Assembly (NCBI GenBank): GCA_019188255.1
Contig: JAETXT010000006.1
Span: 2,976,001-3,040,000, forward strand
From: Verticillium longisporum
Taxonomy: Eukaryota > Ascomycota > Sordariomycetes > Glomerellales > Plectosphaerellaceae
Length of the DNA stretch: 64,000 nt
Reading direction: 5' to 3'
Part shown: piece by piece, positions 23,454 through 34,080 of the stretch
Position numbering within the stretch: the stretch's first letter is position 1
How the letters are laid out: every line of letters begins with the position of its first letter
The notes under the pieces: model-generated
Told to the model about the DNA's origin: nothing
The model's database searches: none
What the model saw: only the letters and a program-made list of their open reading frames with translations
Made by a program: the position numbers and the translations under genes

Positions 23454-23665
23454 TGTTGCCGATCAGGCAAGGTTCTGTTCTGTGACCCAGGAGTACTTTC
23501 ATCCCAAATGTGGAGTTCTCATTTGATGCATTTGTTCTGTCGTTATCGCCCCGGTAAGACTCCTTACCGATGCTGGATCTGACCAATTACTTCGTTTGGA
23601 CTTCTGGAAGTCTCCTTTTGTACCTTAACAACAATCAATCCACTTTGTTCAATTCCGTGGTGACA
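23454..23665 (+). repeat. Right LTR (212 bp)
   Basis: Identical to the left LTR except GAGTT for GAGTC and one C fewer in AATTACTTCG. Confidence 0.95.
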
Positions 23666-23670
23666 CTATT
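23666..23670 (+). repeat. Target-site duplication CTATT, right copy
   Basis: Matches the five bases before the left LTR. Confidence 0.93.
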
Positions 23671-24152
23671 CAACCCAAAAAGGTTCACAAATTATTTACT
23701 GTACCACTTCGTCGATTTCACAGAACTAAGAAGACTATAAAAGAGACCAATATATCATCTTAAGAGTGCAGGTTTATTTTAAGTAAACCTGCAATCCCAC
23801 ATTTGACTGGGTGACAATCAGAAAAGAAGCACATCGCCGTCATGGTTAAGGAGACGACAGGCCACACCACAACTGACACGCGAACTCGCCAGATGATTCT
23901 GATACCATTGCGTTAGACTCAGGATGAAAGCACCGAGTGACAAACTTGAACGTCCAGGAAGCCGTCGCTCAGACCGTCGGCTGTCCAGAAACAGAGCACC
24001 ACAGATACATCCCCAACACTCCCGCAAGCCCACACATGCCGCCCACTGCAGCAAAAACAAGCCACAAAAACACCCAGTTCAGCCATCACAGATCCGTGTA
24101 TTCACTGGTATCATATCTCGTCTATAAAGTTCATCCACGCACAGCGCCACGC
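23671..24152. other. Intergenic, AT-richer DNA after the retrotransposon
   Basis: No coding potential was recognised. This is the distal part of the ancestral rvb1 upstream region and the 3' flank of the broken transporter gene. A strong hairpin lies at 23768-23792. Confidence 0.5.
23768..23792. other. Perfect 9-bp inverted repeat with 7-base loop
   Basis: GCAGGTTTA and TAAACCTGC flank a TTTTAAG loop. This could be a terminator-like or cruciform element, or the remnant end of a small transposon; the function is unknown. Confidence 0.6.
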
Positions 24153-25619
24153 TCACCCCCCGAGCCTCACCCTCCTAGCGTCCAGCGCGTCAAGGTCATC
24201 GTCATCGTCGACCTCCATCAACATGGGCACGCCCTCGGCATCCCGAACGCCGCCAATCTCGACATCTCGCTCCCGCCTCGGCAGCGGCGCCGCCGCCGAC
24301 TCCTTCGTGATGACCATGTACAAGGCGCTGCCAATGATGAGGCCGCAGCCGGCAAGGCTCATCCAGCCCATCGAGTGGCCAAAGACCCAGCGGTCAAAGC
24401 CGGCAGCGAAGAGCATGTGGGTGAAGACCATGGCGTTGGCCTTGGTGGTGCGGTCGACGGTCATGCCCTTGGTGAGCATGAACTGCATGATGAAGCCCAT
24501 GAGGCCGAGGAACAGCAGCAGCGCCCACTGCTTGGGGCCCCGCGGCAGGGCGAAGCGCAGCGCCGGCTGGCCGACGTCGAGGGCCGGCGCCGCCGTCAGC
24601 ACGACGGCGCTGACGAGGGTGCACCAGGTGGCGAAGTAGTTGACCGAGATGAGCGGGTGCGTGCGCTTGCCGACCCAGGGGATCGCCGTGAAGGCGCCGG
24701 CGGCGCCGAGGACGCCGACGAGGGCGACGCCCACGGCGCGGAGGCGCCCGGCGGGCGTCGCCTCGTGGTCCATGCCCGGGTTGCCGCCGCCGGTGGGGGC
24801 CGTGCTGTTGTGGGGGCCCGGGGCGTACGCGGCGGCGGTGGCGTCGCCTCCGTCGGGGGAGGCGGACGAGAAGAGGGAGGTGGGCGATGAGGACGAAGAT
24901 ACGATCTATATATAGACGTCCTAGATCTAGAGTACTAATAAGCATTAAGCCACTCTATTAGCCTTAAATAAGAATCTAAAGCGAAGCGAATAACGTTCTG
25001 GCCTCGGCGAGGGGCAGATACATCATGGAGTACCACATGCCGTAGATGCCGAAGAAGCCAGAAACGCCACGGGCGATGAGGAGCCACCGCACCTCCGGGT
25101 TGCCCAGGGAAAGTCGGGCGTGCGTTTCCAGAACATGTAGCCCGAGGCACAGAGCATGGTGATGCTCTGGCGGGCGAAGAGGACCTGGAAGGGATGCATG
25201 CCCTCGCCTTCCAGCTCCAGTAAACGGGCGGCCAGGTTCATGAGGGCGCCAAACAGTTGGGAGAGAGCGACGAGGAAGATGCCTCGGTTGGCATCCATCG
25301 TTTTCTGAAGGGCTGTGACGATTCTGGAGGCTCGTGATGACTGGTCTGGATAGTGGAAAGGTGTTCCCCCGGGGCCCGGGGGGAGGCCTGGTGATGCCCT
25401 GCCATGCTGAAAGGATCCTATGGAGAGGCGATGGAGAGCATCGTGGCTTGCCAAGCCATCATGGCCCTTGTAAGCATCCTGAGCAGAAAGCTTGCTATCG
25501 ACAGACAGGCGATGGTCGAAGTGATCTGGCGGGAGGAGCTCGTCGACCAGGTCAAAATTGGCCTTTGCGCTTGGTGTCTGGGGCATCAAGTGCCTGGATT
25601 CCTCGCGGTCTTCAGACAT
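24153..25619 (-). pseudogene. EamA/DMT-family membrane transporter, interrupted
   Basis: The start at 25619 gives MSEDREESRHLMPQTP and a cytosolic tail, then membrane segments (GIFLVALSQLFGALMNLAAR; PFQVLFARQSITMLCASGYM). A missing G in the run at plus-strand 25103-25105 shifts the frame; repairing it continues through RGVSGFFGIYGMWYSMMYLP to LPLAEA. There the family motif that normally continues into the next helix is replaced by about 90 bases of AT-rich DNA and a TAG at 24976-24978. Coding resumes as FVLIA and, in another frame, TSLFSSASPDGGDA, then five more hydrophobic segments (for example LLLFLGLMGFIMQFMLTKGM) to a stop at 24153. About 35-40 residues covering one transmembrane helix and a loop are lost. 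Relatives are ten-helix drug/metabolite-superfamily proteins such as the SLC35G type; the substrate is unknown. Confidence 0.78.
24903..24999. other. AT-rich patch replacing part of the transporter gene
   Basis: This interval is strikingly AT-rich between GC-rich exonic halves. It contains two perfect palindromes, TCTATATATAGA (24905-24916) and CTAGATCTAG (24921-24930). It does not encode the missing transporter segment and does not work as an intron, because the conserved helix would still be absent. It may be a transposon or repair footprint with a linked deletion. Confidence 0.6.
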
Positions 25620-26790
25620 GGCAAGTGGTCGAAGGCATGCCTAATGGCGGGATGCTGATGTAAGGTACAGAAAGCAGGCGCAGCACGCAGGGTCCCGAAG
25701 GTAAGATAGGTATGTAGGTTTGTAGTTGGAGATTGTGCCGATGCTGGGCGGTCCCCGTATAAGAGAATCGCGCAGTATGTCAGTTTGAAGCAGAGAAAGC
25801 TTATGCTCTTGACTTGTAATCAACAGAAACACTGGAGCAGGATGAAACAAGAGGCTGCTGCAGAGTGATAAAGACTTTTAGCCACTGGCGCAATCGGTGA
25901 GAACAGAGGGTTGCCGACGGCCATGTTCCGATGAAGGGAACCTAGGGGCTAAGGCTCTTCTTTTCTCAGAGGCTGCCACGGCCTTTTACTGAGGGGGCGA
26001 CATGGCGGGGGAGCCTCTGGGCCAGAAAAGGCTGGAGCTCTGGTCGAGAGACGACCTGCCTGACAGGGTGCATCATCCGGTGGAGATGTGAGCAAAGACT
26101 GCCCACCCACTCGGAGGTTTAGCCCGGCGATGGATCATGGCCGTTTGGGCAGGTCGGCAGAGCAGACCCGGTTTGGGGATTGACGTGATAGGACGAGGGC
26201 GGGCAAAGAGAGGGCGGGCAGAGAGAGGGCGAAGCGACCGACTAGGATCATGATGCATGGGCCTTACCGAGTTGCCGCCTTTTGGTCCATCTTGGTGCAT
26301 CCCCGATATCGGTGCCGACCGCGTTGCCGTTCATGTTCATTCGGTCATCGTCGTTGGGTCCATGGCGGCTAGACTGTGCTAGCTTGGCGATTCGGGCGTT
26401 GAAAGTTGGTAGAAGCATTGATTGACCCCCGCAACATAAACTTTCGTGTTAGCCATCGCCACACAGCCATGACGTTGGTGATCGAAGGGCGACGGCTGCA
26501 ATTGTCCACGTCGACAACCATATGTGCCTTTCTCGCTGAAAGTCACAGCACATGCCCGCTGTCTCCAATCCCAACCTTTGCTTTTGTAATGTGACCGCTG
26601 CTTCGTGTGAAAGCTTTGCTACCCTTCAGCCCAGTCGGTCCCTACGATTCCCTCGTGGACCAAGTTCAAAATCCCCAAAACACCAGACGCCATCGCTATG
26701 CCTCTCACAGACCATTCCACCCTCTGAAATGCCATGCCACGCAGGACCCGTCAAGTGCACCCACGCGCACGCGAGCCTCCGCTACGCCCG
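25620..26790. other. 1.2-kb intergenic region
   Basis: No gene was recognised. The transporter promoter is expected near 25,620-26,200 and the TAF13 3' end near 26,790. A GGGCAGAGAGAGGGC-type direct repeat occurs at about 26,199-26,232. Confidence 0.45.
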
Positions 26791-27374
26791 CTAAGCCTTG
26801 CGCGACTTCCTCGACGGCGCCTCCGACACGGCATCGTCAACATCGTCCGCCTCGCCGAGCTCCTCCTCGTCCTGCGGCAGCCGCGGCCCGCCGCCGGCGC
26901 CCGCCCCCGCCGCGCCCTTGTCCCGCTTGCTCTCCTCGCCCGCCGTGTCCTTGATGAACGACGTCTCGTCCTCCTTGGAGAAGATCTTCTTGGCGTTGTC
27001 AATCTCGCCCTTCTTCTGGAACACCTCCTGCACCTTGCCCAGGAACGCCGGGTTCTTGCGAAACGCAAACTCAAAGTCCTCCCACTTGACCTTCTGCCGC
27101 CCCGCGTAGCTGGCGTTGCGCGCCGCCTCGAACGCCGTGCCCTGGATGAACTCGGTGAGGATCTCGTCGAGGACGCGGATCGTCTCGGGCAGCGGGTTGC
27201 GCACGTCGCCGTGTGCGAAGAGGAGCTGGCCGACTGGAAAGAGGGCAGGCCACGTTAGTAAACGAGCCTTGGAGGGGTTGGCGAGCGGGAAAAAAGGGCA
27301 GGAAAAGACTGACGCTCGTTGGACGAAAAGTTCATGCGCCCGACATTCTTGCCGGCGCGTGCGCGAGGCTCCAT
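26791..27374 (-). CDS. taf13: TFIID subunit TAF13
   Basis: TAF13 pairs with TAF11 through histone folds in the TFIID lobe that contacts TBP. Exons are 27374-27314 and 27233-26791 around an 80-base intron (GTCAGT..CAG), giving 167 residues in phase. Exon 1 is MEPRARAGKNVGRMNFSSNE. The histone fold follows across the junction: LGQLLFAHGD, NPLPETIRVLDEILTEFIQG, YAGRQKVKWEDFEFAFRKNP. The Asp/Lys-rich tail ends SEAPSRKSRKA. The intron sits at the start of the histone fold, and without it the conserved LGQLLFAHGD motif lacks a start codon. It is divergent from the Kish gene, 439 bases apart. TAF13 is small in all fungi, so the length is normal. Confidence 0.92.
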
Positions 27375-27813
27375 GATGGCGGATAATGTGTTAGGATATC
27401 GGTTTGTAGACGGTCGTCAGGGTGGTCGCTCTCGAGAGGTTGGGAAGAGTTCGTTTCTTTGGCGCCAATGAGTAGTGTTCGAGGTCGAACCAGCGACAAG
27501 TTGTAAAGCATTCACTCCCTGCGACTTCAACACGGAAGGAGTGGATTCGATGAGAGACGGCGTGGGTGTTGGTGGCAAGGCTCGAGTGCTGGCAAGAATC
27601 AAGCTCCATCTACACCCAGAAATCAAAAGTGGCCCATGCTTCGATAATCGTGGGGTCGCCGTGATGAGTAATCCGACGCCAGCTCGAAACGAACCAGGCT
27701 GGGCCACCTTGCCATTTAGACACGGCAGGCAGCCAGGCAGCTCTCGCGACAGCTTCACCTCCGCCATCGCATCGCAAAAGGGACCCAGCTCGCTGCTCCC
27801 CAGGACCGCCAAG
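27375..27813. promoter_or_regulatory. Bidirectional promoter between taf13 and the Kish gene
   Basis: The two start codons are head to head with 439 bases between them and no other coding sequence, so both promoters must lie here. I could not identify specific factor sites. Confidence 0.55.
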
Positions 27814-28212
27814 ATGGTAAGCCCAGTTTGCACACGAACGCGCCCGCCACTAACGCTCAAAAGTCCGCCCTCTTCAACTTTCAATCACTCCTTCTCGTCA
27901 TCCTCCTCCTGATCTGCACCTCGGCCTACACACACCAGATCTTCCCCTCGTTCATGGACAACCGCAAAGACGGGTGCGCCCCCCCTCCCTCCTTTCCAAC
28001 CTAGCCGATGAAAGCGCAGGCTCACATACAGACTCAGCGTCGTCGGCATATTCTGGAAATTCGCGCGCGTAGGCGAGCGTCTGAGCCCCTACGTCAGCCT
28101 CGCCTGCGTCTTCATGGCCGTACGTCCCAATTCCCTATCCAAGCACACAAACTCTTCCAAAAGACGACACCGTGCCTGACCAACCAGCCAGGTCTCCCTC
28201 CTCATCAACTAG
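27814..28212 (+). CDS. Protein Kish (TMEM167 family), four small exons
   Basis: Kish is a tiny Golgi/secretory-pathway membrane protein conserved across eukaryotes. Exons are 27814-27816 (only the ATG), 27864-27973, 28032-28119 and 28192-28212, giving 73 residues with all phases consistent. The protein begins [20 protein letters not shown], continues [17 protein letters not shown] and [20 protein letters not shown], and ends [14 protein letters not shown]. It has two hydrophobic segments around a short loop, as in the family. The length matches the usual 72-74 residues. All introns have GT..AG ends (GTAAGC, GTGCGC, GTACGT donors). It is easily missed because no single frame exceeds about 40 codons. 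Confidence 0.93.
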
Positions 28213-30220
28213 ATACCCCCCTCACAAACACGAGAAAATCCCACGACACGACAAGGGACACCAGAAGCGGGTGCACACAACGGCGTTATCAGGAAATCAA
28301 GGAACCAGGAAAATCAAACGAGCGGACGGCCGGCGTCGCGGGGGCGGTTCAGTCCGAGCTAAACCAAGCATATGAATGATACCAATTACCAACTACCACA
28401 TCCATGCTTGCTGCACTTACGCTTCCCAGCACGAATGGAAAAAACACAAACATTGACACAAAAGGCCCCGTCGGAACGTCTCCGTCCAGACTCCGAGAAT
28501 GTGATTCCGTCTGTTGCGCCCACGAATACGCACCCTACCCGTTTCCCGGGACATGCACAGCCGCGGGTCTCGCACGATGCCACTGACAGCAGCGCAAGGA
28601 GGAGGAGAAGGAGGAGGAGGACGGGCACCAGACATACACTACCAGTGGCACCCATGAGAAAGCAGCGACCACGCATAGCACAACATTGCGCTCTCGACGT
28701 TTGAATGGACCCCTTAGCTCCCCGCGCCCCCTCTCTCCCTCTCCGTCCTCACCAAGATTTCTCATTCGCCGAATCGGTCACACAACACGGGGACACAGAT
28801 GCGCCATGACCCTCCCGCTCGGTGAGTGCCCCAGTAATCAGGAAAAAGGGCAAACGCGCAGCCGGTCTGGAGCGGGTGTGCAACAGGAGGACGAAAGCTG
28901 TCCGCTGGACCATGATCATGAGGGGCAGGCGGAGGACGAGGCAACATCTAGAGATCCCCCCCCCAAAACAAGAAGAGACGGTTCAGGAAAAGAGGCCAGA
29001 GGCCAGTGACATTCGTCGCAGTCGGACCCGAAAAGAAAATCAAAATGGTCCTCTCTGAATGGGATTCATCGGCAGTTCACGAGCCCTCCATATCATGCCG
29101 TCCGCCTGCCCGCATGCATACGTTGCCCCCACCGCCTGCCTCCCTCTCCTGTGTGGTAAGAAAAAAAGTACCCCGTCCATTGAGCTTGCACGCCATACAT
29201 CGGACCAGGTCGCGGGTCGAGCGCGGGGACGAGCAAGCTTCAGTATGTGAATCGGTAACATGGCTTGCAACCCCGGCGAGACAACAAAGTCCTTCGTCCA
29301 GTTGCACACCGAGCGTTCAGCCAGATATAGGCAACACGGCTACCTGCCGCCGCCGCCTCGTGATTCGACCCAAGATGCCGTTGGAGAACACGTGGGCTCG
29401 TCTTCCCTGTTTGGAACGTTCACAGCGTATTCTGGACGTCAACAATGGCATGCACAGAATAACAGTAACTGTCAGAATTCTCGGATGAAGAGCTAAACGC
29501 TAACGTTGAGATCTCCCCGTCGGCAGTCGCCTAATGGCTACATGCCGGATTAATCAGAGCCTGCTCATCCTTCATCCTCTTCACCTTCTACATCTTATCT
29601 TCTTCTTCTTCTTCTCCACCTGTGTCTTTCGCCGTCAACCAAAAATCAAACGCAGAACCGCCGGCCATCGTGGTGATTCCCCGACGTTGCCCGCCATACC
29701 CATGAACGCCGTGTTGCTAGAAAATAGATAAGGAAGCAACCGATAGAAAAAGCGCCGGGGCGGTAATAAACAAATGCCAACTCGAATGCTCCGGACCCAT
29801 TCGGATTCCCCCTCCCCTGTGCCATGGGACGAGTCTAAAGTGTGTCTCTTTGTGTAACCTGCCCTACGCCTCCCAGACTCCGGATATTCAGATTGGTGTA
29901 GATAGACAAAAAAAAAAAAAGAAAAAAAAGAACAAAAAAAACTAACAACGCGAAAAAGACGTTGTTCAATGTGTATGAGTGCGCATGTGTTGCTGATGCA
30001 ATACCACACGGTGGGAGGGCATTGATTAATATGTGTGTAAAAGTGGAAAAGGTCGGCGATCCGTGTTAGGCAAACGTAAGGGACGTCGAAGTGTACGTGG
30101 TGACTGGAGACGGGCTGGCGGAAGACTGGCCAGCAGCAGGTCCATTAGTGTGGTATCGGTAGGCATACGCGTGTCGAGGGTGATTCCTTCGCCGCAATGA
30201 ACAGCTAGCCCGAGCGGAAT
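28213..30220. other. 2-kb convergent intergenic region
   Basis: It lies between the stops of the Kish gene (+) and the Sok1-like gene (-). Open frames here are short and mutually overlapping, and none resembles a protein family. An A-rich tract with runs of A occurs at 29,909-29,940. 3' UTRs probably cover part of it; the rest is unexplained. Confidence 0.45.
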
Positions 30221-32239
30221 TTAGATCTGGTTCGACTGCATGTCGCACTCGAAGTCGCCCGTGGCCTCACCAGCATACGCTAACTGTGCCCACACGCGCC
30301 AGTGTAGTATGCCAAGGTGCGCAAGTCTGGTGGCCATATCCTCAACACCAGCGTCGTCGCGTCCGGATCCATCTGCGGAGCTGGCATCCCATGCGCGGCT
30401 GGAGCTAGGGCCTCGGCCGCCTGTAGCGACAGAGAACAGAGCGACGCCATTGAGACCTCGGTACTCACGCATGCGTCGTTGGAGATCGGTCAAGAGACGA
30501 GCGTTGAAGTGATCCTCTACTTCGCGGAAAAGGGAGCCATGGACATCCGTGACGTGTGCGAGAAGCTTAGCCTCGAACGCGGGCAGCATATCTGAAGGGG
30601 CATTGGTGAACCGAAAGATCTGAATGGCCAGGGACGGAGCCATCGAGGCCCATCGAGACTCGTGGCGGGAGGTTGGTGGCGATGTTTGAATGAGGGCGAC
30701 GAGCGAGTTGTAGAGCTTGCGAGCCTTGGCCTGGGACTCGTTTGGGTCGGAGGTGGGGATGGCTTGGCTGGGGAGCACGAGAGACGAGCGAGGAGACGAC
30801 GTGACTGAATCAGCCGAGCTGAAGGCCAGGCTTGAAGGCCGTGATCCAGACGCCGGAGGCGTGTTGAAGTTGAAGTCGAAAGGGCTCGATGTCCTCGAGA
30901 TGACGGGCTCCTCCTCCAGATGGGACGGGAATCCGTTGGACAGGGAGTTGACAGTGCGGCTGACCCTCTCCAGTTCGTCGTAGAGACGCATGCACACCTC
31001 GAGATTGACGGCGTCCAGCATGTCCGATCGCAATTTCAAAAACCGCTCCTCGTCGAAGACGAATGTGTTGGGGGCTTCCTTTTCGTAGACCGAAGGACGA
31101 ATCAGGCGGCACAGAGCCTCGAAGAAGATGGCCGTCTCGCCAAACGACTGAGTTGCCGCTGGGGAAATGGTGCCGGCATAACGACGTTCGGCATCACGAT
31201 ACCACTCCCTCGCGGGGCCGACATCGACCCGGCGTTGCTGAATTCTCTTGAAGAAGAAGCGCTGCTCAAAGTGAACCGTGTCTTCGATCAGAACAGGACG
31301 CAGGCAACGGATCTGGTGGTAGGCGACATCCAGCTTCAACGCCTCGAGTACCTCAAGAAGTCCACGCATTCCCAGAACCAGCTCACCCATGTCGTTGTTT
31401 CGATTGCCGTTGCTGAGCTTCTCGTACATCCTGTCGACCCACTCGTCGCGCATGGGAGCGCAGTGAGACTTGAGCACGCGAGAGAGCCAGGATGCCAGCT
31501 TCTCGAGATCGGCAATGCCCTTGTTAAACTGCTGCATCAGGAGCTCCACGTTCAGGCCCTCGTCCAAGTAGACTCGGTCCCTGACGGGCACAAGTGTCTG
31601 GATGATGTCCTTGACGGTTCGAAGAAGCTGGGGAAGGCACCAGTCGTCATTCTCGCCATGGATGGCATAGAATCCCTCACGGTCCATGACGAACATGATC
31701 AGTTGCTCTTGCAGGGTAGCCCAAAAATGCTCGGCCTTGACCTCCTTCCTCCTGCCCTTGTCTCCGTCCACGTTGGGTCTGAAATGAAGTTCGGGATCAA
31801 AGTTGATATCGTGACGGAGCTTGGGATTGTGAATAATCTTGGACACGTCGAGTTCGCTCAAAGTTGCCTTGGTGACTGGGGGTTCCAAAGGAAGTGCTGG
31901 CCTCGTCCTGGTGGTGTGTGCATTTCCGAAGTAACCCTCGGCGCTCGTTGAGGGCGGTGTGCTCGAGTTGCTAGAACTGCTGGAGACTGCCCTTGACATG
32001 GGGAGGCCTGCCGTGGGTGTGGGTGTGGCGGTGGTTGACGGGGGGTAGACTCCTCGCGGTAGGCCCTGCGGCGCCTGTGTGAACTGTGAGTCCTCCTCGG
32101 ACTGCTGAGCAGGCTTCATGTTTGCTGTTTGGGTTTCTGTCTCTGGGGTTGGCTCGTTGTCGGTGCTAGCACGGGTCGAGGTCGACAGATGCCTCCTATT
32201 GCTCTCAATACCTCCGCCAGCGCCCTGTTCGCTTGCCAT
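30221..32239 (-). CDS. sok1: Sok1/Tcp11-family protein
   Basis: Single exon of 672 residues from the ATG at 32239 (MASEQGAGGGIESNRRHLST). The N-terminal 130 residues are Ser/Thr/Pro-rich and probably disordered. The Tcp11 domain follows: LDVSKIIHNPKLRHDINFDP, LQEQLIMFVMDREGFYAIHG, RDEWVDRMYEKLSNGNR, ALKLDVAYHQIRCLRPVLIE and FEQRFFFKRIQQRRVD. A Ser/Pro-rich loop precedes a C-terminal helical part ending ECDMQSNQI. Yeast Sok1 is a multicopy suppressor of cAMP-dependent kinase loss, and mammalian TCP11 relatives act in cAMP signalling in sperm; a signalling role here is by homology only. The frame also opens upstream of 32239 but without an earlier ATG. The upstream non-coding region is unusually long. 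Confidence 0.88.
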   Translation of the reverse strand: MASEQGAGGGIESNRRHLSTSTRASTDNEPTPETETQTANMKPAQQSEEDSQFTQAPQGLPRGVYPPSTTATPTPTAGLPMSRAVSSSSSNSSTPPSTSAEGYFGNAHTTRTRPALPLEPPVTKATLSELDVSKIIHNPKLRHDINFDPELHFRPNVDGDKGRRKEVKAEHFWATLQEQLIMFVMDREGFYAIHGENDDWCLPQLLRTVKDIIQTLVPVRDRVYLDEGLNVELLMQQFNKGIADLEKLASWLSRVLKSHCAPMRDEWVDRMYEKLSNGNRNNDMGELVLGMRGLLEVLEALKLDVAYHQIRCLRPVLIEDTVHFEQRFFFKRIQQRRVDVGPAREWYRDAERRYAGTISPAATQSFGETAIFFEALCRLIRPSVYEKEAPNTFVFDEERFLKLRSDMLDAVNLEVCMRLYDELERVSRTVNSLSNGFPSHLEEEPVISRTSSPFDFNFNTPPASGSRPSSLAFSSADSVTSSPRSSLVLPSQAIPTSDPNESQAKARKLYNSLVALIQTSPPTSRHESRWASMAPSLAIQIFRFTNAPSDMLPAFEAKLLAHVTDVHGSLFREVEDHFNARLLTDLQRRMREYRGLNGVALFSVATGGRGPSSSRAWDASSADGSGRDDAGVEDMATRLAHLGILHWRVWAQLAYAGEATGDFECDMQSNQI

Positions 32240-33882
32240 GACTCTGAGATGCCGGCTCAAATTGCGTTGTCGTCGTCCTCCTCCAATGTAGCCTTGAGCG
32301 AAATCTAGGTTCCAGAATTGTCCAGGCGAGAGATGGCAAAATGGAATGTGTTCTGGAGCAAGAACTCAGGCGATCCCAAGGAATGTAAGATGAGGATGAC
32401 GAGAGTAGCTGGTTTGGTCTTTGTGGTACGACGAAGAAAAAAGTCAGCGAGCGGATCAAGCGAGCGGCAGGGCCCAAACAAGGAACTGCAACAACAAGGC
32501 CAGAAGCAAGCATGAACGACGCCAAGGCCCCCCGGGGGTCAGAAAGCAAAGATGTCGTGTGCGGCACTCTGCTCCAAGGTGCTCCAAGGGTGAATAAAGT
32601 TGAGTGAGACGGGCGTGTGTCGGGCTTGTGGTCTCGTGCAGGATGAACGGGTACCAGAACGGGTACTTGCAGCGAGTTGTACAAGAGGTGCCCGGGCGTC
32701 AGGCATATGCTTCGAGAGGCGGCAGAGGCGGCTCCGGTGTCGAGAGGAGGAGGGGGGAGAGTATGCAAGTTTGCAGGCTTCTCGATGGTCGGAAAGAGAA
32801 CAAGATGCGATGCACAGAGAGCCAAGGGAGGCAGAGTGGATTAGGCGTGTAAAGAACAACTTACAAAGATACCTGTCTGGTCTCGTTGACCCGGGCAAGA
32901 AAGTCTAGTAGCAAGATGGGAAGCAAGATGGGAAGAAAGATGGCAAGCAAGATGGCAAGCAAGAAAGGTTGGATATGGGTGGCAGGAGTCGACAAAGCTG
33001 GATCACCAGGTTGCGGCGTTGGGTCGTGGTTGGTGTATTTCTCTGCTGGCTTGCGGGAGGAGGGCCGAATAGTTGATTGGGGGTTGTTTGCAGCTGAAGA
33101 TGCAGGCGGATAGGAGGGGAGAAAAGGAAGGAGTGTCGACCAAGAAGGGAGGGAGAAGCAGGGGCATGAACGGGAGAGGAAGAGGGTAGAAGCTGAAGCT
33201 GGAGAGGAGTGTGGGTGAGGTATGGAAAGGAAAGAAGCGGCAGTGGTGCGCTAAGGATGAATTGAGGGTGCGCCAGTCAGGTAAGTGATGCTGGCCAGGA
33301 AAAGAAGAGGTCCAAGTTCAAGGGGAGGAGGCAATGGAGGGTGGGTCGTGGAAGGGGATTCCGAGGGGGGCGTGTGTGTGCGTTGGGAAGGGGGGCCACC
33401 GTAGATCGTCTGGGATGGCTCCGGGAGGCGATGGAGGCGATGGAGGCGATGAAAGGCAATGGGGGGTGAGGGCCCAGGAGAAGAAGGATGGGACGGCCGA
33501 TGATCGATGGCCGCCTAAGGTATGCTAAAGCGGACGTGTGAGATTGGAGATTCAGGTACCAGAGAAAGATGGTGCCAAAGTGAGGTAAGGGGGGTGTGGG
33601 CGGGAGGTGGGCGGCCTACATGATGTTATGAAAGGGATAGCGGGTGCAGAACACGGGATTCCTCTTAATTTGACGGCAAAGGAGAGAGAGAGAGAGGAGT
33701 ACGGCACATCCAACACCCAGCACAGCGCAGCGCAGCATTGAGAGAAAAAAAATAAAGTATAAAAGTTGAGGTGTGAGTGAGTTGCTGCAGGATGATGCGA
33801 GGCCCGTGACAAGACAAGGCAAGGGATTCAAGAGAGCCAGGACAGGGGAGCAAAAAGGACCTGAGGTACAGTAACAGGACCA

Positions 33883-33924
<42 letters not shown>

Positions 33925-34080
33925 ACACACATACACACACACATACACACACGCACAAAGACTCCCGAAAGCACCAAGTACCTGTTGCTGCAGAAGAACA
34001 TGGGCCACGGCAAGGAGAGTCCATCCCCCGAAATATGGTATTTGATGACAGTCAAGGCACCTGCGCTCGGGTTTTAGAAC
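32240..34080. other. Presumed promoter and long leader of the Sok1-like gene
   Basis: No coding sequence was recognised. On the plus strand it is purine-rich, with imperfect GAAGCAAGATGG-type repeats at about 32,908-32,965 and GATGGAGGC repeats near 33,430-33,460. The corresponding CT-rich transcribed strand is typical of leaders of regulated fungal genes. Confidence 0.4.
33886..33957 (+). repeat. CA microsatellite
   Basis: About 70 bases of ACACAC with three interspersed ATACAC variants. Non-coding. Confidence 0.9.

Larger units (their letters stand above)
17794..23665 (+). mobile_element. Complete Ty1/copia LTR retrotransposon (5,872 bp)
   Basis: All parts of a self-contained element are present in order: left LTR (17794-18006), primer-binding site directly after it, one long gag-pol frame (18383-23248), purine tract (23445-23453) and right LTR (23454-23665). 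It is flanked by the duplication CTATT. The LTRs begin TG and end CA and differ only by one C/T substitution and one single-base indel in about 212 positions. With an unbroken 1,621-codon frame this indicates a very recent, possibly still mobile copy. The domain order integrase before reverse transcriptase assigns it to Ty1/copia (Pseudoviridae) rather than gypsy. There is no sign of repeat-induced point mutation in the coding region. Confidence 0.97.

Noticed and set aside
24905..24996. Possible intron in the transporter gene
   Set aside because: Splicing GTTATT to ATATAG would still lack the conserved helix and the joined frame does not match the family.
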